From assembly GCA_018398575.1 (NCBI GenBank), contig JAGTXZ010000019.1, positions 2,542,001 through 2,606,000 of the forward strand: 64,000 nucleotides of DNA, in the 5' to 3' direction. This DNA comes from Ampelomyces quisqualis (lineage: Eukaryota; Ascomycota; Dothideomycetes; Pleosporales; Phaeosphaeriaceae). A program made the position numbers and the translations under genes. Shown piece by piece: positions 33,009-44,536 of the stretch; positions within the stretch are counted from its first letter, which is position 1; the number at the start of each line of letters is the position of its first letter. The notes beneath the pieces were generated by a model, which saw only the letters and a list, made by a program, of their open reading frames with translations, was not told the DNA's origin and did no database searches.

Positions 33009-35078
33009 ATGTTTTTCCGCAACATGCATACGATGGTAGATGTACTTCCCAACGTCAAGCACGTCCAGGAAGATTCTACTGGATTTTTCTCCCGGATAGT
33101 CGACAAGTTCAAGTTTTTAGGTCGCAAACCGGGTCATGCTCATCCTAACGGGGAGCCAACCGACTCAATTGTTTTTGAGCACAAGCGATGGCATGCAGAT
33201 GGCGAAGTTCTTCCCCCGCAACTTGCGGCCCCAGAAGCTGCCACTTTCACGCCTTCCTCTATCGACGCCATTTCCACCGCGACGCACCATACGGAAGACA
33301 ACGGACAACCGGCAGACATTGTGCTCCGGGCATCTTCCAAAATTTCCAACTCCTGTAAAGCAAAGACGTCTGGTTCAGCCTCTCACATGGGCACATCCGC
33401 TACAGCCGTCGGAACCGCGATCAAGCCGGGCAAAGTCTGCCGCGATATCAATGTCGATGCAGATATAGTCAAGACATCCACCAATCCTGTTCAAACTCCA
33501 CAAGATTCGTGTAGCGAGAGCTCGTATCACCCTACTCAGCCAGCATTCTCACCGCGAGCGAAGTTACGCCGAGCGCTGGCCAAACTGAAGACGATGATGA
33601 GTCGAGGAAGCAAGCGTTCGCACTTGCAAGTCGAAGAAGAGACGACCGAGGACTCCGGCTACGCTTCACAAGGCAATGTTGACAAGGATCGAGCCCAGTG
33701 GGACGAGATTTTGAGGATTTCCGACGAGACTTTCAAGAAACTATTAGTGCGAGCACTACCACAAGACCGTAAGCCAATTGCCGCTCGTGTCGTTGGCAAA
33801 AGTTGCGGTTCGTACCACCTCGTTGTCTTCCTGATTGCCATGAACAGCCAGTACGAGTACGAAGATTTCGTGATCAAGGTTCCATCCCACGGAGTTCGCG
33901 GGGCATGGTCTCATGAAGACATTTACATGCTCACGCAAGAGGCAGAGACCATGAAGTATATTAGCCAAAATACGACAATCCCCACTCCACAGATTTTTGC
34001 GCATTCGCCGACGGTTCTCAATCACTTCCGTTTCCCCTACATCATCATGAGCAAGCTTCCGGGAAAATCAGCCGCCAACATCTGGTACGATCAACCTCAC
34101 GACTACGACGCGCCCGACCAGATGCATGATTTCCCATCTGTCGCGACCGAACAGAAGCGGTTGAATTTCCTGCGCTCACTCGCCGTTCAGATGACGAAAC
34201 TTAAGGAACTTCCGTTCGACGCTATCGGTATGCCAACGCTCAGCGATTACGAGGGAAAGTCCGACAAATCTGCCGCCGTGCGACTACCAGTTGATAAGAC
34301 CTATGTATGGCCATACGCCGACAAGGTATACGAGGTTGTCGAGCGACCAGTCTTTGCATCAACACAAGCTTACATTGAAGCCGCCATGGCGCGACAGAAA
34401 CTTTTCATTCTCGACCAGGATGACGACGAGGAGCATCAAAATGCTGTCACGGGCCTTCGCAAAATTCTCGAGATTGTCTTTTCTCACCCAGTCTTCCAAT
34501 CTGCACCCGAGGACACCTTCTTTTTGCAGCACGACGACCTAGACCTGCAGAACATTCTCACTGATGACGATGGCAATGTCACTGGTATCATCGACTGGGA
34601 TGGCTCTCTCGCTGTACCTCGTTGTGTCGGGCATTCGGCAGCACCGAACTTTCTACGCCGCGATTGGTTTCCCGACGATGTAGACTCAAGCCCCCACCTC
34701 CACTTCCGAGCGAACTACTATCGTGAGATTTACGCCGCAGCTTTATCTGCAGCTGGGAATCCCGATGCCAAGTACACGACCAAGTCGGCCATCTACCAGG
34801 CTGCTATTGCCTCCATCAACGCAGGCGGATGCAAGTACGACATTGTGGACAAGCTCCTTCAAGAGATTGGTTTCCGAGGCCAAAAATATGGGTTGGCTGC
34901 ATTTTATGGCTCTCCTCAAGGCTGTAAGGCTGACAAGATCTTGAAGACTGAACTGTACAATGTCTTAGAACCTGTACTGCCGAGCGTCAACCTTGTCGAG
35001 TTGGAGGCACATTTGGCTGCACAGGTGTGGCTCCAGGGCTTTGTTGGCCTGCTGGAACTAGAGAACGAAGTTAACTAA
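33009..35078 (+). CDS. Aminoglycoside phosphotransferase (APH/choline kinase-like) fold protein
   Basis: A single exon of 689 residues; the first ATG in the frame is 33009. The N-terminal ~260 residues are low-complexity and charged. The kinase-like region begins near 275: RVVGKSCGSYHLVVFL, EDFVIKVPSHG (the Lys expected to contact ATP), YIIMSKLPGKSA (hinge), then the catalytic loop FFLQHDDLDLQNILTDD (HxDLxxxN-like, second position Asp) and GIIDWDGSLAVPR (DxD metal motif). Such proteins are abundant in Pezizomycotina and phosphorylate small molecules or are of unknown substrate. Substrate not deducible here. Confidence 0.85.
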   Translation: MFFRNMHTMVDVLPNVKHVQEDSTGFFSRIVDKFKFLGRKPGHAHPNGEPTDSIVFEHKRWHADGEVLPPQLAAPEAATFTPSSIDAISTATHHTEDNGQPADIVLRASSKISNSCKAKTSGSASHMGTSATAVGTAIKPGKVCRDINVDADIVKTSTNPVQTPQDSCSESSYHPTQPAFSPRAKLRRALAKLKTMMSRGSKRSHLQVEEETTEDSGYASQGNVDKDRAQWDEILRISDETFKKLLVRALPQDRKPIAARVVGKSCGSYHLVVFLIAMNSQYEYEDFVIKVPSHGVRGAWSHEDIYMLTQEAETMKYISQNTTIPTPQIFAHSPTVLNHFRFPYIIMSKLPGKSAANIWYDQPHDYDAPDQMHDFPSVATEQKRLNFLRSLAVQMTKLKELPFDAIGMPTLSDYEGKSDKSAAVRLPVDKTYVWPYADKVYEVVERPVFASTQAYIEAAMARQKLFILDQDDDEEHQNAVTGLRKILEIVFSHPVFQSAPEDTFFLQHDDLDLQNILTDDDGNVTGIIDWDGSLAVPRCVGHSAAPNFLRRDWFPDDVDSSPHLHFRANYYREIYAAALSAAGNPDAKYTTKSAIYQAAIASINAGGCKYDIVDKLLQEIGFRGQKYGLAAFYGSPQGCKADKILKTELYNVLEPVLPSVNLVELEAHLAAQVWLQGFVGLLELENEVN

Positions 35079-35699
35079 ATGGATCATGAGGTAAAAAGCT
35101 GAGTAGGTTCCTCTGGCGAAAGGTATCAATGAATACGCGAGAACAGGCTCGTGGCCAAACAAACAATGAAAAGTCTCAAAAAAAAATACTGAATCGCTTG
35201 TTCTAAGTTTGTGTTTGCACTCCTGCATAAAATCATGGATACCCTGCTTTGACATTCCGTCTCTGAAGATGTTACTGATTTCCGGTGCGCTTCCTCCCAA
35301 CTCCTCGACAATTGCTACAGAACAGATCTTATATGGAGTTTTGAGTTTCCATGAAGGATCTCCTCCCATTCGGGCTTAGGGTCTTGGCAGTGCTTGCCTG
35401 TAGATAGCTTGAGCCGCCCCACCCATGAGACGCTCAACTCTAACTAACACGATCACGATACAACAAGCTTTTGCTGTCTTTTCGGCCTCGGCCATAGCAA
35501 CAATATTATCCTACGCTCTTAAAGTGAACGCTTATTTCTCGTCGCACGCAACAACTGTTCCAAGAGGTCGAGTCTAATCAGGCTTCCAACCCCTCCCGTT
35601 TAGCTCTTCATCCTGTGCTGCGCCACTAAGACACGTGGTGTTCGCGACTGGCTCCGCTTTCTTTTGGATCGTGTACAGCATGGTCGCATGAACAACACT
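35079..35699. other. Intergenic, start of gene-poor block
   Basis: About 620 bp with no supported gene; short frames on the minus strand do not resemble any family I know. Confidence 0.4.
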
Positions 35700-36404
35700 T
35701 AAACCGGGCAAGTCAGTGTCTTGCGCCTAATTCGGACCTAGGGATACCTAAGTAATAACGAGCTGGCCGGAAGAGTCCCTTGCTGCCAATTGATTCGTAG
35801 CGAACATGGGCAAGTATTCTGAGTGAACGTGTTGGTTTTGAGAGCCGAGGCGTCCTTGTTTGTAACACTTTGATAGGATACTGGGAGCGTTCCGAATCTC
35901 TAGGCTCATGATGGCGATGACCTGAAAGCAAGAGCTGACAAGTTGGAGAATATGGAATTTTCCAGCAAGCCTTGGTGAGGCCTTCAGTTTAGAGGTAAAC
36001 AATACCGAGGAGTGTTATTGACAGCGTATTGAATTGAAGATCTTCTTCCCAGCTATGATTTGAAGGGATGTGCGCGATTTTGTGAACATCAGCATTGAGA
36101 ATAGCGACATCGAGATGTTCAACCTCGGTGTTCATGCGTTGTGCGAACGACGCTACGCTGTCGTTTGAGTTCATGTCGAGCTGCCATAGCACTAATCCTC
36201 CTTCTCAAACGCTGCCTGGAGCTCTATCTCAATCTTTTCGCCCCTTGCCACATCGTGTGCGGGTATTATGATATCATATGCCCCTAGATCCGGAAACGTG
36301 GCGGGAGCTGTGTAGCCGATAGTGATACCATATGTTGCGCTAGTGACGAGGACAGTATGACCTTCAAAAGATCTGGTGCCAGTGGATACCTTGAGTGCAG
36401 TCAT
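35700..36404 (-). pseudogene. Broken short-chain dehydrogenase/reductase
   Basis: On the minus strand from 36404: FEGHTVLVTSATYGITIGYT is a damaged TGxxxGxG cofactor motif, followed by LGAYDIIIPAHDVARGEK. A frameshift/stop near 36190 separates this from LWQLDMNSNDSVASFAQR and VEHLDVAILNAD (the NAG-like motif). Further stops and shifts precede LKASPRLAGKFHILQLVSS (the catalytic-Ser strand) and LPMFATNQLAARDSSGQLVIT. The catalytic YxxxK has become HSEYLPM-like remnants. The order is that of fungal SDRs, but at least three interruptions remove function. Probably a decayed copy in AT-rich DNA. Confidence 0.8.
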
Positions 36405-37253
36405 CTATATATTCTTTAGAATACCGGTAATAACTTTCGCCACTATTTCGTCGGTTTGACTGTGCAGTAAATCTTACCAAACGAAACCTGGGTATGGTAT
36501 TTAGCTGCGTTGAGTTGAAAAGCCCCAAACAACATCATGTACACTGAGAACTGAACATTGGCGGTTCAAGCAGCACTGGACTGGCCAAGCCTATTTGGTC
36601 CGTCGAGTGTCTACTATATCGTGATATGATTCGACATCTTACTAAGTTACTCGTGAAGATGCACCGAACAAGGCGCCTAAGAAGACTATCTAATTATCTG
36701 CATCACTGAAAAGATACAGCGGATTCCCGATCAGCCTATCGCTTATGTCTCTTGCGGCTGCATCGCGAGCTTCATCTTGTACTGTACGCATTGTGCTACC
36801 ATATACAGCACCTCGTCAGATCGCACTCGGCTAATCATGCCCTGTCGTTGTGGTGGTCACAAATCACATCTCAAGCGCGCCTTACATCATGTTGTAGTCG
36901 TTGATCTGCTCCGCAAGCCACGGTTTACTGAACTTGATAGAGCGATATACTAGACATGATCGCGATGCTTGTCACAGGAAGGAACACTTGAGGTCAGAGC
37001 GGAGCGCTGAATTGAGCTTAACGTGCGATCAACTGCACCCATGTTAGATTGCCTGCACCAAATCAGTCGAACTATGACAAATTTCAGTGAATTTGAGTGA
37101 ATTAGAGTACATAACCTCAAAGATGATCGCGCGTACATGCCCCCTTTCAATTTCCTAGCCAACTCCTCCAGTGGAGTGGCCCTCGTGGCCCTGCGCTTTC
37201 CTCTTCAACAACCAAGAAATACAAACGAACAAGAAAAATGAGAAGCCCCTTAT
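36405..37253. other. Gene-poor AT-rich DNA
   Basis: About 850 bp with stops in all frames and no recognisable element. Confidence 0.4.
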
Positions 37254-38675
37254 CTACACAACTCGCCAGGCTCGAGGGAAATCCTTGATAGCCTTGGCCA
37301 ACCCCTTGACCATAACAGCAGCCACGTGCCCAAGCGGGAATGGTGCATCAGTCAATGCCCCCTTCTGCTCACTATCGTCGATCTCAGCCTCTTGATCGAG
37401 CTTCTCCAAATCTGGGACCTGCAAATCTTCGGCATAGCTGTTCAACGCTTGTTGCTCATCGGCCTTGATCTCCATTCCAAGCTGATCCAACACCTCATCG
37501 TCCGCCTCGCTCATTTCAGAGTCGGACTCTCCCTCATGATCAACCTCACAATCGATCTTTTCAGCCTCGACTTGTGACAGAGTCACTCGAACTTCCCATT
37601 GAAACCATCCAGATTCGGAATGGTAGCGAGATCCACTTGTATCCACATTCTCACTTTCTGCAGGCACCGCCCATCGTCCTGGGCTGTACCTGGTGCCCCG
37701 ACGATTCAAGTGGCAAGATTTTCGCTTCGAGCCGTCGGAAGTCTTGAGATCGAGAGTATAATAGCTACGGTGAGGGCGAGGATCCCGCACAAAGCGAGAG
37801 GTGCGGAGGATTGGAGGTGGTTTGAGGACAGGAAGAGATAGACCATGACGAGCACCGGAGTTACCCGATGGGACTTGATGGCGGAGCTGATCAACGTCTG
37901 CTTCGTCACGCACATAGACCAGGTTGTGGAGGGAGACTTTGGCGTTCTGGCGACGGCGCTTGCGCTTCGGAGGAGAGGCGAGGTTATTGTCGTCGTCGTT
38001 GTCTAGAACGAGATTGGCATCAAGGAAGTCACGTTGAGCTTCATTGCTTTCGAATACCCGGTGTCGATCTGGGTCCCAGTCGTCTTCTTCATCGTCGCTC
38101 GGAGGGTAGTCGGGGCGAGTAACGATTTCTCGCTCCCTACCACGCTTGCGCCCGAACGTTGCCGAGCTCTTCTCGACTACGCGCAAAGTATCTTGCTCGA
38201 TAGCTGCTTTGTACCGAGCAATTGCATTGGTCGCGCTGTACTGCAAACGAGCCGTCTCGTCCTCTTCACTGGGAGAGCCATGATCGACCTTTAGTCCAAT
38301 CTCCCAGGCTTGTTCCAGTACCGAAAGGTCCTCTAGCTCCATCGCGACGTTGTATAGACGCACCTTCGAAGAGCGGTAGCTGCTTTTGTTTCCGTGAATG
38401 TCGACCGGCTGCAAGCGAGCTCCTCTGGTTGTATCACGCCACACCTTCGTGGCCTCCTCGCTTTCCCGGGACAGCTCCTCCCACTCTTCGATGCCACCGT
38501 GTGGCATTATGACTTGCTGAAACCTCATGACGTCGTAGATGGCGATGTCCATGTGGCAGGAAGGGCATTTCGGGTCATCGTAGAAGTCGATAGCCGGATG
38601 TATGTCGTGGTGGCAGGCCTTCGTACGAGGGTAAAGGTGGGCGTTGGCGGTCAACATGATGTTGTCGAAGGACAT
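37254..38675 (-). CDS. Protein of unknown function, paralogue A
   Basis: A single exon of 473 residues, ATG at 38675. The N-terminus has a possible zinc ribbon (ACHHDIHPAIDFYDDPKCPSCH). A charged helical region and a basic/acidic stretch (FGRKRGRERE, PPSDDEEDDWDPDRH, PPKRKRRRQN) suggest nuclear location. VYVRDEADVDQLRHQ and ENVDTSGSRYH recur in the shorter gene at 39027-39632. The C-terminus is acidic and ends FPRAWRVV. I recognise no known family; the paralogue pair suggests a local duplication. Confidence 0.7.
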   Translation of the reverse strand: MSFDNIMLTANAHLYPRTKACHHDIHPAIDFYDDPKCPSCHMDIAIYDVMRFQQVIMPHGGIEEWEELSRESEEATKVWRDTTRGARLQPVDIHGNKSSYRSSKVRLYNVAMELEDLSVLEQAWEIGLKVDHGSPSEEDETARLQYSATNAIARYKAAIEQDTLRVVEKSSATFGRKRGREREIVTRPDYPPSDDEEDDWDPDRHRVFESNEAQRDFLDANLVLDNDDDNNLASPPKRKRRRQNAKVSLHNLVYVRDEADVDQLRHQVPSGNSGARHGLSLPVLKPPPILRTSRFVRDPRPHRSYYTLDLKTSDGSKRKSCHLNRRGTRYSPGRWAVPAESENVDTSGSRYHSESGWFQWEVRVTLSQVEAEKIDCEVDHEGESDSEMSEADDEVLDQLGMEIKADEQQALNSYAEDLQVPDLEKLDQEAEIDDSEQKGALTDAPFPLGHVAAVMVKGLAKAIKDFPRAWRVV

Positions 38676-39026
38676 GGTGACAATGAAGTAAGTTCAAAGG
38701 TTCGGAAATGGTGTGCAATGATGGTTGAGTCGTGTGGGAAATCGGTTGATATCTTGCGGTGTTGCGTCAATGGCAGAGCGAGGTTACGAAATGACCTTCT
38801 AAACACTGACAAGTGCTCTGCGGCCCCACAATAGCACTTGGCAGCGCGATGGTAGCTCTGGGTAGGTGGGTGAAAGGCTAAAGCCCGAAAGATCAGCTTT
38901 CACTTGGTGGTCACCCAGTCCCGAGTCGCTGTGAGTGGACTCTTGACGTCATAAGATTTACTCGGTAGGCTTGGAATCGATTGCAACTGACTTCAGAGAG
39001 GCCGGTAAACATATGTTTTTTGGTTT
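38676..39026. other. Spacer between paralogues
   Basis: A 351-bp promoter-sized stretch upstream of paralogue A and downstream of paralogue B; no gene. Confidence 0.45.
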
Positions 39027-39632
39027 TCAATAATTCCAAAGCATGAGCAAAGCCAACCATACCACCCCCGACATGAACAAAACTACAGATACGAATATCC
39101 CAAAGTACCACACCCATGCATCCCCACTCAACGGCTTGATTTCATCCTCCAGTTCCTCCACATACGCTTCCCACGCGACTTCATGTCGACCCTTGCCGCT
39201 GGTATTGACATTCACACTCCCCTCGGATGCACCCCACAAACCACGTACGTATCGAGACCGCCCGCGACAACAGTAGCCACACGACCGCCTATATCCATCA
39301 TAGAGTGGTATAGTTGTATAGCGTGGAGTCGATTCCCTCGCGGATGCCATAGAAGCTTGGTGACGGAGGACATCGACGTCACACTCTGTGCGGATGTAGA
39401 CCTCTTCGCTGAAGGTTACTAGATTTTTGTTCTGTCGTTTTGTCTTCGTGGGTTGAATTGGGCTTTGGTCAATATCGGGACGCGGAGGCATATCTGACTC
39501 GAAGAAGCTGCGCTGCCGAGCCGTGAGGTGGTTTGCGTCTCCAGTTTCCAAAAGGTCGGGATGATATTCAACGCCTCCCTGACAATCGATGACACTTGCG
39601 CTGTAGATGAGCTCAGCTCTACTGTTGATCAT
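39027..39632 (-). CDS. Protein of unknown function, paralogue B, with C-terminal membrane span
   Basis: 201 residues from the ATG at 39632. The frame continues open upstream to about 39731 without ATG and encodes CGHPIHSAYNSEYGHTLCPTCR, a zinc-ribbon-like block matching the N-terminus of the 37254-38675 protein, so the true start may lie in an upstream exon I could not place. Shared motifs: VYIRTECDVDVLRHQ and VNVNTSGKGRHEVAW. Unlike paralogue A it ends in a hydrophobic helix (WYFGIFVSVVLFMSGVVWLA), suggesting tail anchoring. Expressed status is uncertain. Confidence 0.55.
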   Translation of the reverse strand: MINSRAELIYSASVIDCQGGVEYHPDLLETGDANHLTARQRSFFESDMPPRPDIDQSPIQPTKTKRQNKNLVTFSEEVYIRTECDVDVLRHQASMASARESTPRYTTIPLYDGYRRSCGYCCRGRSRYVRGLWGASEGSVNVNTSGKGRHEVAWEAYVEELEDEIKPLSGDAWVWYFGIFVSVVLFMSGVVWLALLMLWNY

Positions 39633-40817
39633 GCGACAGGTTGGGCAAAGAGTGTGGCCATATTCCGAGTTGTATGCTGAGTGGATCGGGTGGCCACAGA
39701 CGGTGAGACTGGCTTTGGTGACCCCAGACAGTCAACTTGTCTATGGCACCGCGTTTTTCTGTTGCAATCGTTCGTGGAGGCGCAAAATCTTAAGCAAATC
39801 GCTGTATAGTTGGCGGCGTTACGAGCAGCTTCATAGTAGGTAGTTGAGTTCGCAGGGTGTAGTGGAATAGAATAGAGAACAATGTAGAAGATTGAGGTGG
39901 AGTAAAATTGCTTGCTAGACAGCGGGCGACCGATGGCAAGTAAACAAAACAGAATTTCAGCTGCAGTCACACTGTCACGTGACTTCCTGTTATACCAGAA
40001 TCTATCGAAGTGAAAGGACCGACTGAATGAGGCGCAGTGCGCAGGTCAAATTTGACGCATGGAAAGATGAGCAACTTAATGAAAATACATGCGTCCGGCA
40101 TCCGAAACATCTGTCATCTTTGTGTCAGGGTCATGAGCTAGTAGAGGATGGATCGCCTTCTTGCCCTGCTTCTTTTCCGTCTCTTGACCCCGTTCGTCGA
40201 TCGTCTTGAACTTCTTGCGCGGAGGCAAAAAATTGCAGTACTTCCGCCTCATATCGGGATAGTGATACAGTGAAAGTCCGCGATGATGTAGAAAGGCCTC
40301 AATATAGTCTTGATCTGTATCTATATCTGTCACAGAAGGGCCCGCAAGGCCGACCAAATGCGAAGATCATGGTCCAGATGCACGGAAATGCGATGGCAGT
40401 GTCTTGATCAGGCGGGAGATGAAGGGCGCGAAAGACTACGCTGAGGCACTCCAAGGGGTATTATGTACAAAGGGCTGTTGGAGACATTTCGAAGAGATTG
40501 GAGGACATTACGAAGTTTCGCTTCAGTATCAGGCGCGTGGGATTGGCAAGTGGTAGTGAGTGAAAAATCCAGGCTTGAGGATCTTTTCCGGATTGCGGTA
40601 GGTTCGCTTGTGCTTCGGTAGCAGGCTGATGTGATTGATGATTCGAAGTATGGTAAAAGTTAAGGTCTAGTGAGTTGTGACTTTGGGGGAATTGTGGCAA
40701 GAAGTGGACAGGTTACAGTGCAAAGAGAGGCGAAGGACAATGATATTGATTAGCATCCATATGGACAAGACAAGACATTGTCCCGGCCGTATTGGACGAG
40801 AAGGCAGCGGTCCTCAA
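39633..40817. other. Gene-poor intergenic DNA
   Basis: Apart from the open N-terminal extension of paralogue B (to ~39731), 1.2 kb with only short frames. A 90-codon minus frame near 40076-40357 lacks ATG and recognisable similarity. Confidence 0.4.
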
Positions 40818-42484
40818 CTACAGGTCTACACATTCCCAGCTATCGATAGCTTTCGGGTCACCCTTGCCTTTGTACTGGTTGCGCTTGGGGTACTTGCAGT
40901 GCGCACGCTGGAACTCAACGCCTAGGGACTGGGTGTTGTTCACAAACTTGGTTCCGATAAGAGTCTCAGGAGCGTTCCCGTTCTCCACCCAGTCGACCAA
41001 AGCCATCAAAACGTTCTCCTTCGGCTCGTAGCTGTTCACTTCACCCGTACGCTGGCCGATGGCGTGTGCACCGTCCCCTCCTCCACAATGTCCGGTTCCA
41101 GAAACAGAAAAATATCGATAGAAGTCGTCAAGCTCACCCGATGAAAGACCCATGGTAGAGCTTACATGCTCATAGTACCTTGGTGAGTTGTCACTCGAGA
41201 TGATAGAGTCAGCTGTTCCGTGCCAATGGATAATCTTGCTGCCACGTTTCTGAATACCGCCGAGGTCACCCTCCCACGTTTGAATATTGAAGGGGTTGAT
41301 TTGTGCAGCGTTATTGTAGTCATCCGAGCCTAAAGTAATGGGATCCCAAGACGGGTTATTGTAGATTGCGTAACGGAAGAAATCTGTTGTGTAGGGGAAG
41401 GGCTGACCGTTAAAGAGGATGGCGGCGCCAATAATTTCTGGTCCTGGCGGAAAGCGGGGATAGACTAGATCCCCAGCGTCATTGAGAAGAGGCGAGAAAA
41501 CAGCCTTAACGGTCTCTACTTGCTTGGCTGTGAGGCAGCTAGTCGAGTTGGTGGTACTTGCAGGACAGGCCAATCCAGAAGGATCATACTGGCAGATGCG
41601 TGGGTCCTCAATGATGCCATCTACATAGCCGTCGAGGTGATCACACTGCTTAAGCACGTCTTGGTGGACCGTAACCCACTGAGGCTTCGTAACAAAGCTT
41701 GACGAATTTTCACCCCCCGTGATCGTGAGGAAATGACCGCTCCACGATGTCAGATTGGCGAAAGAAATTGCAGGTGCTCCAGAGATGATTCCATCGAAAT
41801 CATTGGGAAAGTCTTGCGCAGCCTTGAAACCTTGTCGTCCTCCGGTGGAGCAGCCTAGGTAGTATGACTTGTCGTGTGCTTTGCCGTAGAAGTCTTCCGT
41901 GATCTGTTTTCCGACAATAACTCCAGTGTGCATGCTAATGTCATCAGAATCGTGTTGCTTCTAACGATCAGAAGCACTTACGCTCGATATGCAAAATCCT
42001 CCACAACGTCAGCATTGTTCAGGAACGGCTTCCCGCTCGTTCCATTGTGACCATTGTTGGTGCCAACAGAAGAGAATCCCAGAGACGAGGTGTACGCAAG
42101 ACTGTTGTAGTCGACGCAGCCATTGAGTCCACCATTGCCACCAGAAAGAAACCTCTCTGTCCAGTTTGACGGTAACCATGCTTCCATGACCAAGCCAGAG
42201 CGATTGGACGTGGCGACCGAGAGCGCAATTCGACAAACATCAGCCGGAACGACGATTGATGACTGGGTACATGATGGGTCGATGTCAGGGAGGCTGAGAT
42301 TTGTTCCTGCTGCGACAAACTCGGAGAAATGAATTGTGCCATTTTCGACCGCCAGCTTGGACGCAATGGCCGAGCATTTCGAATGGAAGTCGGTGTAGTT
42401 GTTCGTCACGGGGTAGTCTATCGAGCTTCCAACGACCAGTGGCGCGCTGAGCAGCGAAGTCCACAAGGAATGTTCCAGTCTCAT
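40818..42484 (-). CDS. Secreted tannase/feruloyl esterase family protein
   Basis: Exons 42484..41982 and 41934..40818 encode 539 residues; the 47-nt intron has a GTAAGT donor. The ATG at 42484 gives a signal peptide (MRLEHSLWTSLLSAPLVVGSS). The nucleophile motif GCSTGGRQG (Cys next to Ser), the downstream Asp region HWHGTADSIIS and SGTGHCGGGDGA (catalytic His followed by Cys) match the CS-D-HC arrangement of this family, in which a disulfide links Ser- and His-neighbouring cysteines. Calcium-loop-like residues DHLDGYVDGIIEDPRIC are present. Such enzymes release ferulate or gallate from plant polymers. Substrate preference is not deducible. Confidence 0.9.
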
Positions 42485-44536
42485 CTTGAACGAAAGGTAG
42501 GGTTGGGTAGTGCTACGTTGCAAAAGACAAAAGAGAGCGCGTGCTTTAAAGTATGAGAAAAACGGTCATCATTCCTGCTTCCGTCCATAGCGTCCGATAT
42601 GTTTTAAATACATATCCTAATGCAATACCGTATTTGGATCAACCTTCATATCGTCCGGTTTCATGGTGACGCTCACATTTCAGGGCTGCCGAAGGAAATT
42701 ACTGAATTCTTCTCTCAAGAAAACAAGCAAGCTGTATCTGGAACGTTGGCCGATGCCCTCGGGACATGATTGGCCAGAGACGTGATCTTGTATATGCCGA
42801 TGCTGTGGATTCCATCATCCCAAACGCTTAGGGCCTATTAAGTACAACATTTGCAAACTGAAGTTTGAATGTCGTATAACCTAAAGATAATGGCAGCACA
42901 CCAATGAAACAGGCCAACAAGGTGCAACTATGATTCAAAACTGGTGCTGGATCGGGCGAAAATAGAGCTCGGACCTGGTATACCGGACAGGCCTTGATGG
43001 TCTGTACGGTGCAGTTCCGTGTTGCGGCCCGTTTCCTGAGTCAGGCATCGTTTTCAGAACGGAGAGGAGAAATAGCCGCTTATTAGTGAGAATGAAGGTT
43101 TGCCGGTACACCGGGCCTAGCTTGTTAGCCTGTGCATTAAGAGGAATACCCTGCCTAAGCCATGCTTGCTTGACCCATAGTGTGTACCCCTTTAGGTATA
43201 CTTGAGGTACTACCTAGTCTCGTTTCGGTATTTCAAGCATGGACTATTAGCCGGGTGTAATCAGCAGGTCGATCCTGATCCCTATCATCTCCCACAGGCT
43301 TGTTGCTTGCAAGGACGAAGTCGCGGTTAGGCCCAAGTCGTTCTCGTACCGGAGAACCCCCGCTGCTAGAGCAAGATGTCCGTCTTTAGCGGGATCCTCC
43401 ACGCCTTCCCCGCATTCAAGGATTCCAGGACGGCCCGCTAGTTGTGTCATGTTTGAACCTGCTCCGTCACTTGTTCGGCGCATTGGCACCGATGAGCGGG
43501 CAGCTAGATTCGGCAAATGACTTCGGTACTTCGTTCTTCACACGAAAGGCTTCAAACAACAACATTGCCGGACATCAAGCTCTATAGAGAACTGTGCATG
43601 CACCCGAGCTGCGTTGGTCCGGGTGCGTCTTCTACACCAAGTCTCCTTTGCATTGTCGTTCACAGTCTCTGCAATTGATTGCGATCAAACTATCTTGACA
43701 ATTATTGGCAAAAACCCACTCACAAGTACATGCGCACCTTCACGCGCACATCTAGTGGGCTATCGTCCTACCCCAATAACTCCAACTCTCGCTGCACTAC
43801 AGTACTAAATTGACAAATACCTCTACATCTTATACATCAACAAAACACCCACCCTCTGCTACAGAATTACCCAAACACCCCCCCAGCACCATTTCCACAG
43901 CATCAACCAACAATCACCCTATCTCCAGTCCTAGCGCGCACAACGATAACTTGCAGCGTCCAAAAAAAATATCCGCAACGCTAGGCTGCCAGCCATGTCG
44001 CTGAGTAGATGTAGCGAGTTCAATAGTAGTGGCAAGAACAAGTCCCGAGAAAAAAAGCTCGAAAAATACTTCTCACCTCACCTCATCGATATCCTCCCCC
44101 CAAAGCTTCATGCAAACAATCCATTTCTCGTACCCCCTGCGAGCAAAACAGCCAAACAACATGTAGTTACAAGTTTACAGTCTCAAGTTTCCTTGTAGTG
44201 TTCGCCACGCTTTCGACTCCGCGCAAAAACAAGGTAAGGTGTTTTGCAGCTCTATTTTTTTTTCTGGTGGTTGGCTTTGCTACGAGAATAAGGTTTTTTT
44301 CCTTCTCTTCTCGTTTGGCTGGGGTAAGTCGCGTCGATGGAAGAGTTGGGGGGGGGGGGCGATCCAAAGCGCGACTTGTGAAATTATAATAAGATTGAGT
44401 GCGCAACTTCCAGAAGCCGTAGGACAGAGAGACCCATTTGCATGTTCATTTTGCCGTTAGAAACTAGGGTATCATACCAAAGCAACCAAGCATCCCTTGC
44501 CTCAGTATTCCAAATCTGTAACACGTGCTGGCTCAC
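42485..44536. other. Long gene-poor intergenic region
   Basis: About 2 kb. A minus frame of 89 codons at 43247-43516 is open but begins without recognisable similarity and may be repeat-derived. A 12-G tract lies at 44348-44359. The last ~150 bp should be the 3' UTR of the glycosyltransferase gene. Confidence 0.4.
44348..44359. repeat. Twelve-G homopolymer
   Basis: An uninterrupted G12 run in noncoding DNA about 180 bp past the stop codon of the glycosyltransferase gene. Length should be treated with caution as homopolymers are error-prone. Confidence 0.7.

Noticed and set aside
40076..40357. Minus frame of about 90 codons
   Set aside because: No ATG start is available in frame and no splice model could supply one.
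43247..43516. 89-codon minus frame in the 2-kb gap
   Set aside because: No recognised similarity, no introns, and it lies in gene-poor DNA; insufficient support for a gene.
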